DNA of 8,890 bases from Alphaproteobacteria bacterium (GTDB lineage Bacteria > Pseudomonadota > Alphaproteobacteria > Rhodobacterales > Rhodobacteraceae). The translations under genes were made by a program, and so were the position numbers. Location: NCBI GenBank assembly GCA_003695135.1, contig RFIR01000403.1, positions 1-8,890 of the forward strand, in the 5' to 3' direction. The notes below the pieces were generated by a model that did not search any database, was not told the origin of the DNA, and saw only the letters and a list, made by a program, of their open reading frames with translations. Shown here in pieces: positions 5,827-8,890 of the stretch. The stretch's first letter is position 1. Each line of letters starts with the position of its first letter.

Positions 5827-6456
5827 TCAGCGTATCCCTTCCCGGTTCTTGGCCACGCGATAATAGGCCCAGAGCAGCCGCGCGGCGACCGCGCGCCAGG
5901 GCGACCACGGCGCGGCCATTTCGCGCAGCGCCTTCTCGGCCGGCCGGGCATCGAGCCCGAACAGCATCCGCGCCGCCTCGCGCAGCGCCAGATCGCCGGC
6001 GGCGAAGACATCGGCCCGGCCGAGGCTGAACATGGCGTAGATCTCGGCCGTCCACACCCCGATGCCGGGCAGCGTCACCAGCCGCTCGACCACCTCGGCA
6101 TCGGGCAGGCTGCGCAGTTCATGGAAGTCGAGGCCGCATTCGCTCAGCGCCCGGACATAGCGCAGCTTGGGCCGCGACAGCCCGCAGGCCAGCAACTCGG
6201 CATCCTCCGCCGCGCGCACCCCCTCCAGCGTAACCGCGCCCGCCGCTTCCAGCCGCCGCCAGATGCCGTCCGCGGCGGCCACCGAAAGCTGCTGGCTGAC
6301 GATGGCGGCGAGCAGGGCGGGAAACCCGTCCTCGCGCCGGCGCAGCGGCAGCGGCCCCGTTTCCTCCAGCGCACGGGCAAAGCGCGGCTCGCGTGCCGCC
6401 AGCCAGGCCGCGCCCTCGGCGACATCGTCGCTGCATTCGATGACTCGCCCGATCAT
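5827..6456 (-). CDS. DNA-3-methyladenine glycosylase II family protein (AlkA-like)
   Basis: A 209-aa HhH-GPD superfamily base-excision repair enzyme that should remove alkylated purines such as 3-methyladenine from DNA. VSQQLSVAAADGIWRRL (53-69) is the family's conserved helix. The helix-hairpin-helix runs through TLPGIGVWTAEIYAMFSLGR (128-147) and binds the DNA backbone. Asp155 in FAAGDLAL is the expected catalytic aspartate. WSPWRAVAARLLWAYYR (184-200) is the characteristic C-terminal helix. The protein is shorter than E. coli AlkA because it lacks that enzyme's N-terminal domain, as is common in alphaproteobacterial versions. The ATG at 6456-6454 has no clear Shine-Dalgarno sequence. No Ada regulator is in the window. 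It heads the - strand group and is divergent from the membrane protein gene at 6573. Confidence 0.92.
   Translation of the reverse strand: MIGRVIECSDDVAEGAAWLAAREPRFARALEETGPLPLRRREDGFPALLAAIVSQQLSVAAADGIWRRLEAAGAVTLEGVRAAEDAELLACGLSRPKLRYVRALSECGLDFHELRSLPDAEVVERLVTLPGIGVWTAEIYAMFSLGRADVFAAGDLALREAARMLFGLDARPAEKALREMAAPWSPWRAVAARLLWAYYRVAKNREGIR
5835..5840 (-). promoter_or_regulatory. Ribosome binding site of the hydrolase gene, inside the glycosylase end
   Basis: On the - strand AAGGGA lies in the last codons of the glycosylase gene, 9 nt before the hydrolase ATG. It rules out the longer, non-homologous start near 6011. Confidence 0.65.
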
Positions 6457-6470
6457 GACGGCGGGTTAGA

Positions 6471-6480
6471 CCCGATCGGG
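6471..6480. promoter_or_regulatory. Palindrome in the divergent intergenic region; possible operator
   Basis: CCCGATCGGG is a perfect 10-nt palindrome located 14 nt upstream of the glycosylase start and 92 nt upstream of the membrane protein start. Its position would suit a regulator binding site, but no cognate regulator is present and such palindromes arise easily in GC-rich DNA. Confidence 0.3.
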
Positions 6481-6503
6481 CGGGGCTTGTGAAGCCCGCC
6501 CGG
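6476..6503. other. Strong hairpin in the divergent intergenic region
   Basis: The left arm 6477-6488 pairs with 6492-6502, leaving one bulged G and the 3-nt loop GTG; a G-T pair can extend it. This gives an 11-bp GC-rich stem immediately beside the palindrome at 6471-6480. No T-tract follows. It could be a leader structure of the membrane protein gene. Confidence 0.45.
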
Positions 6504-6572
6504 CAGGCGGTAAGGCTCGCAGCGCGGCGCAAAGCCATCCGGCGCCGGACCGTTCCCGGAAACCGCCCGGCC

Positions 6573-7670
6573 ATGATCCGCATCTTCGGAAAGCCTTATT
6601 CGCCGCTCGCGCTCCTCGCCACGCTGGCCATCGGCGCGGCCGGGGTGATGGCGGCGATATGGCTGGGCGCGCCGATCCCCTTCCTGTTCGGACCGGTCGT
6701 CGCGGTCGGCGCGGCAGCGGTGGCGGGGCTGCGGATCGGCGATGCGCCGATGTGCTTTCCGCAGGAGCTGCGCGGCATGTCGGTGCCGGTCATCGGCGTG
6801 GCGATCGGTGGCGCGTTCTCGCCCGCGCTACTGCGCGAAGCCGGCGAGTGGTGGCCCAGCCTGCTGGCGCTGTTGCTCTACGTCCCCCTCCTGCAATTCG
6901 TCGGCTACGCCCTCTATCGCCGCGCCGGGCGGCTCGACCCGATCACGGCCTGGTACGGGGCGATGCCGGGCGGCTTCGTCGAGGCGCTGATGATGGGCGA
7001 GGAGCGCGGCGCGCATGTCGGCCTGCTGGCCTCGCTGCAGTTCCTGCGGCTGATCCTGTGCATCCTGCTGGTACCGCTGGGCTTTTCCGTCATCCATGGC
7101 GGGCCGGTCGGCAGCGCGGCCGGGGTGCAGCTGCCCGGCGCCGGGCTCGCACTGGGGCTTCTGGACGCCGCGATCCTGCTCGTCTGTGCCGTGCTCGGCT
7201 TCCGGCTCTACCGGATGTTCAACATCCCCGCCGGCATGGTGGTCGGCCCGATGCTGTTGAGCGGGGCGGCGCATCTGGGCGGCATCGTGCAGGGCCAGCC
7301 GCCGCTCTGGCTGATACAGGCCACCCAGTTCGTCATCGGCCTCTCGCTCGGTGTCCGCTTCACCGGCGTCACGCGCGGCGATCTGTGGCGCGCCTTTCGC
7401 GTCGCCTCCTTCATGGTGGGGCTGACGCTGGCGCTGGCCGCGGCGCTGGGGGCGCTCCTGGGCAGCCTGGTCGGCGAGACGGCTGAGGCAATCGTGCTCG
7501 CCTTCGCGCCGGGCGGGCTGGTCGAGATGTCGCTGGTGGCCTTCTCGCTGGGCATCAGCACCGTCTATGTCACCGCCCATCACGTGGTCCGCATCGTGCT
7601 GACCGTGTTCTTCTCGCGCTTCACCGGCGATGTGGTGCTGCGGCGCTTTCCGGCGGGCGGGGGCGGCTGA
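6573..7670 (+). CDS. AbrB family integral membrane protein (PF05145 type)
   Basis: A 365-aa polytopic membrane protein of the family historically called AbrB or putative ammonia monooxygenase. It is unrelated to the DNA-binding AbrB regulators. Its role is not established; a transport function is likely from its form. The family's internal duplication is visible. LGAPIPFLFGP (31-41) matches NIPAGMVVGP (217-226). VIGVAIGGAF (73-82) matches FVIGLSLGVRF (253-263). GAMPGGFVEALMM (129-141) matches AFAPGGLVEMSLVAF (310-324), each followed by a helix ending in Arg-Leu-Ile or Arg-Ile-Val. About ten hydrophobic segments are present. The ATG at 6573 starts at the conserved N-terminus; upstream in-frame codons back to GTG 6489 encode a basic stretch overlapping a hairpin and were not used. 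The Shine-Dalgarno sequence is weak (GGA at 6558-6560). Confidence 0.88.
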   Translation: MIRIFGKPYSPLALLATLAIGAAGVMAAIWLGAPIPFLFGPVVAVGAAAVAGLRIGDAPMCFPQELRGMSVPVIGVAIGGAFSPALLREAGEWWPSLLALLLYVPLLQFVGYALYRRAGRLDPITAWYGAMPGGFVEALMMGEERGAHVGLLASLQFLRLILCILLVPLGFSVIHGGPVGSAAGVQLPGAGLALGLLDAAILLVCAVLGFRLYRMFNIPAGMVVGPMLLSGAAHLGGIVQGQPPLWLIQATQFVIGLSLGVRFTGVTRGDLWRAFRVASFMVGLTLALAAALGALLGSLVGETAEAIVLAFAPGGLVEMSLVAFSLGISTVYVTAHHVVRIVLTVFFSRFTGDVVLRRFPAGGGG

Positions 7671-7730
7671 ATTATCCTTCATCTTGTTGTCTTCGAGGGA
7701 GTTGCGCTCGGTTTCAAGGCGCAGGCATGT

Positions 7731-7777
7731 GCCCGCCCGGGTGGGCGCGAATGCGCCCGCCAAGGGGGCGGGCGGGC
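7731..7777. other. Two-tier GC stem-loop downstream of the AbrB-type gene
   Basis: The outer arms GCCCGCCC (7731-7738) and GGGCGGGC (7770-7777) are exact complements. They enclose a second hairpin whose arms 7740-7748 and 7753-7761 pair with one G-T wobble around a 4-nt loop. A further CGGGC-GCAA-GCCCG hairpin (7773-7786) competes with the outer stem. It starts 61 nt after the AbrB-type stop. It may end that transcript, though no T-tract is present. Confidence 0.5.
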
Positions 7778-7832
7778 GCAAGCCCGGCTTCGCTGCGCTC
7801 CCCGGGCGGTTGACCGCCACGCGATGACGCTT

Positions 7833-7869
7833 CGGTCACGCCGGCGCGAGCGGCGCTGGACAGTGACCG
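7833..7869. other. Inverted repeat upstream of the GST gene
   Basis: CGGTCAC (7833-7839) and GTGACCG (7863-7869) are exact complements separated by 23 nt. Just upstream GCGGT-TG-ACCGC (7806-7817) is another small palindrome. The position before the GST gene allows an operator or leader role; neither can be shown from the sequence. Confidence 0.35.
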
Positions 7870-7874
7870 GCCGC

Positions 7875-7891
7875 GCCGGCATGGTGCCGGC
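7875..7891 (+). other. Hairpin just before the GST ribosome binding site
   Basis: GCCGGCA (7875-7881) and TGCCGGC (7885-7891) form a perfect 7-bp stem with the loop TGG. It ends 11 nt before AAGGAG (7903-7908), so it could tune ribosome access. Confidence 0.45.
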
Positions 7892-7902
7892 CAGCGAAGC
7901 CC

Positions 7903-7908
7903 AAGGAG
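7903..7908 (+). promoter_or_regulatory. Strong ribosome binding site of the GST gene
   Basis: AAGGAG lies 6 nt before the ATG at 7915. It is the best Shine-Dalgarno sequence in the window and fixes the GST start. Confidence 0.75.
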
Positions 7909-7914
7909 ACGCCC

Positions 7915-8622
7915 ATGCCCGCCCCGATCGAGCTTTACTACTGGCCCACGCCCAATGGCTGGAAGATCACCATCGCGCTGGAGGAGATGGGCCTGCCCTA
8001 TGAGGTCCGGCTGGTCAATATCGGCCGCGGCGAACAGTTCGCCCCGGATTTCCTGAAGATCGCGCCCAACAACCGCATGCCGGCGATCATCGACCCCGAG
8101 GGGCCGGACGGACAGCCGATCTCGATCTTCGAATCGGGGGCCATCCTGCAATATCTCGGCCGCAAGACCGGCCGCTTCTACGGCCGCAACGAGCGCGAGC
8201 GGGTCGAGATCGAGCAATGGCTGATGTGGCAGATGGGCGGTCTCGGCCCGATGGCGGGCCAGGCCCATCACTTCCTGGTCTATGCGCCGTCGATGGATCC
8301 GCCCAACGACATTCCCTATGCCAAGGATCGCTATCGCAACGAGGTCAACCGGCTTTATGGCGTGCTGAACCGGCGGCTGGCCGATCGCGATTTCGTCGCC
8401 GGGGACTATTCCATCGCCGACATGGCGATCTGGCCCTGGGCCAATGGCTGGGAGCGCCAGGAACAGGATATCGAGCAGTTCCCGCACATGAAGGCGTGGC
8501 TCGCCCGCTGCTGGGAGCGGCCTGCCGTGCAGGCCGGCCGCGCCGTGGCCAAGGAAATGCGGGCCAATCTGCAGGACGACCGCGAGGCGCAGAAGATCCT
8601 GTTCGGGCAGAAGGCGCGGTAA
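7915..8622 (+). CDS. yfcG: Nu-class glutathione S-transferase, YfcG-like disulfide-bond reductase
   Basis: A 235-aa cytosolic GST. It closely resembles E. coli YfcG, a Nu-class enzyme that binds two glutathiones or glutathione disulfide and has disulfide-bond reductase activity. The N-terminal thioredoxin-like domain starts with LYYWPTPNGWKITIALEE (7-24). Thr12 and Asn14 correspond to the residues near the glutathione sulfur in YfcG. Pro56 in NNRMPAI is the cis-proline, and Glu73-Ser74 (FESGAI) binds the gamma-glutamyl group. The C-terminal helical domain contains QWLMWQMGGLGPMAGQAHHF (101-120), a signature of YfcG/YghU proteins, and YSIADMAIWPW (165-175), the N-capping box region. The gene is preceded by a structured 244-nt spacer and appears monocistronic. 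Physiological substrates are not deducible from sequence. Confidence 0.94.
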   Translation: MPAPIELYYWPTPNGWKITIALEEMGLPYEVRLVNIGRGEQFAPDFLKIAPNNRMPAIIDPEGPDGQPISIFESGAILQYLGRKTGRFYGRNERERVEIEQWLMWQMGGLGPMAGQAHHFLVYAPSMDPPNDIPYAKDRYRNEVNRLYGVLNRRLADRDFVAGDYSIADMAIWPWANGWERQEQDIEQFPHMKAWLARCWERPAVQAGRAVAKEMRANLQDDREAQKILFGQKAR

Positions 8623-8828
8623 TACCAGCCGCCCTGATCACTGACCGCTGCCCGGCTTCGTGCCGTGAGCGAGGTGATGGTGTCGGGGTGGTTGGCGCGG
8701 ACGATCCGGGCCGCACGGCCCTTGCAGGTGATCGCCCGGCAGCTGTCGAGGCGCGTTCCGCCGAGCTGAAGGCGAATGCGCCGTACGATCAAGCGAAAAA
8801 CCTCGCCCATGTGCAATGATTGGAATAC

Positions 8829-8882
8829 CCCTGCAATACATGGATGCAGGCGGATGCCCGGAATGCATGAGGCTTTGCAGGG
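8829..8882. repeat. Inverted repeat near the window end
   Basis: CCCTGCAA (8829-8836) and TTGCAGGG (8875-8882) are exact complements separated by 38 nt. Inside lies a second TGCAGG (8845-8850) that can pair alternatively with CCTGCA (8830-8835) around a 9-nt loop. The rest of 8623-8890 holds no gene I can support. The local base composition is less GC-rich than in the genes. It could be a leader or operator of a gene beyond the window. Confidence 0.4.
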
Positions 8883-8890
8883 ATCATAAC

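Noticed and set aside
5826..6011. Upstream extension of the hydrolase
   Set aside because: The added residues are Arg/Pro-rich, overlap the glycosylase gene out of frame, and are not part of the hydrolase family.
4425..6029. A 534-codon open frame on + lying over the TerC and hydrolase genes
   Set aside because: It runs antisense to two genes with clear family motifs. Its low-complexity Arg/His/Gln-rich content is typical of the shadow of high-GC coding sequence.
6489..6572. GTG start 84 nt upstream for the AbrB-type membrane protein
   Set aside because: It would add a strongly basic, non-conserved stretch encoded from within a hairpin, and no ribosome binding site precedes it.
1..8890. CRISPR array, tRNA or rRNA, or intact insertion sequence
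   Set aside because: No regularly spaced repeats, no cloverleaf or rRNA sequence, and no transposase beyond the partial RAYT were seen on either strand.

Overview
This window is GC-rich chromosomal DNA, almost certainly from an alphaproteobacterium. The evidence is the very high third-position GC, long spurious open frames on both strands, and a gene set (DUF1194 protein, DUF1353 protein, TerC, AbrB-type membrane protein, Nu-class GST) that is common in Rhodobacterales and Rhodospirillales. I cannot resolve order or genus from sequence alone. No rRNA, tRNA, CRISPR array, prophage or intact insertion sequence was seen.

Layout. (1) 1-463: the 3' part of a REP-associated tyrosine transposase (RAYT) on +, running into a cluster of REP-type hairpins. 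The transposase's last codons and its stop codon lie inside these hairpins. (2) 461-1540: a tartrate/D-malate dehydrogenase (ttuC/dmlA type) on -, convergent with the RAYT. (3) 1541-2116: about 575 bases with no gene I can support, holding several GC-rich hairpins. (4) 2117-4403: a three-gene + strand cluster made of a secreted VWA-like DUF1194 protein, a DUF1353 protein with a C-terminal membrane helix, and a short-chain dehydrogenase. Spacing is tight (41 nt, then a TAATG overlap). (5) 4401-4421: a perfect palindrome containing both stop codons of the convergent SDR and TerC genes. (6) 4419-6456: a - strand group of DNA-3-methyladenine glycosylase, serine hydrolase (phospholipase/carboxylesterase family) and a TerC-type membrane metal transporter. 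The first two are 1 nt apart; the third follows a 78-nt gap with two hairpins. (7) 6457-6572: a divergent intergenic region with a palindrome and a strong hairpin. (8) 6573-7670: an AbrB-type membrane protein with visible internal duplication. (9) 7671-7914: a structured GC-rich spacer. (10) 7915-8622: a YfcG-like Nu-class glutathione S-transferase. (11) 8623-8890: unassigned, with inverted repeats near the window edge.

Most genes are housekeeping or metabolic: a dicarboxylate oxidative decarboxylase, alkylation repair, esterase, metal export and disulfide/thiol metabolism. Two parts deserve attention. One is the RAYT/REP locus, where the repeats have become the end of the transposase reading frame. 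The other is the DUF1194-DUF1353-SDR cluster, where two of three genes have no assigned function and the first encodes an exported protein with a complete MIDAS-like metal site. I found no clear evidence of an entirely new defence or mobile system.
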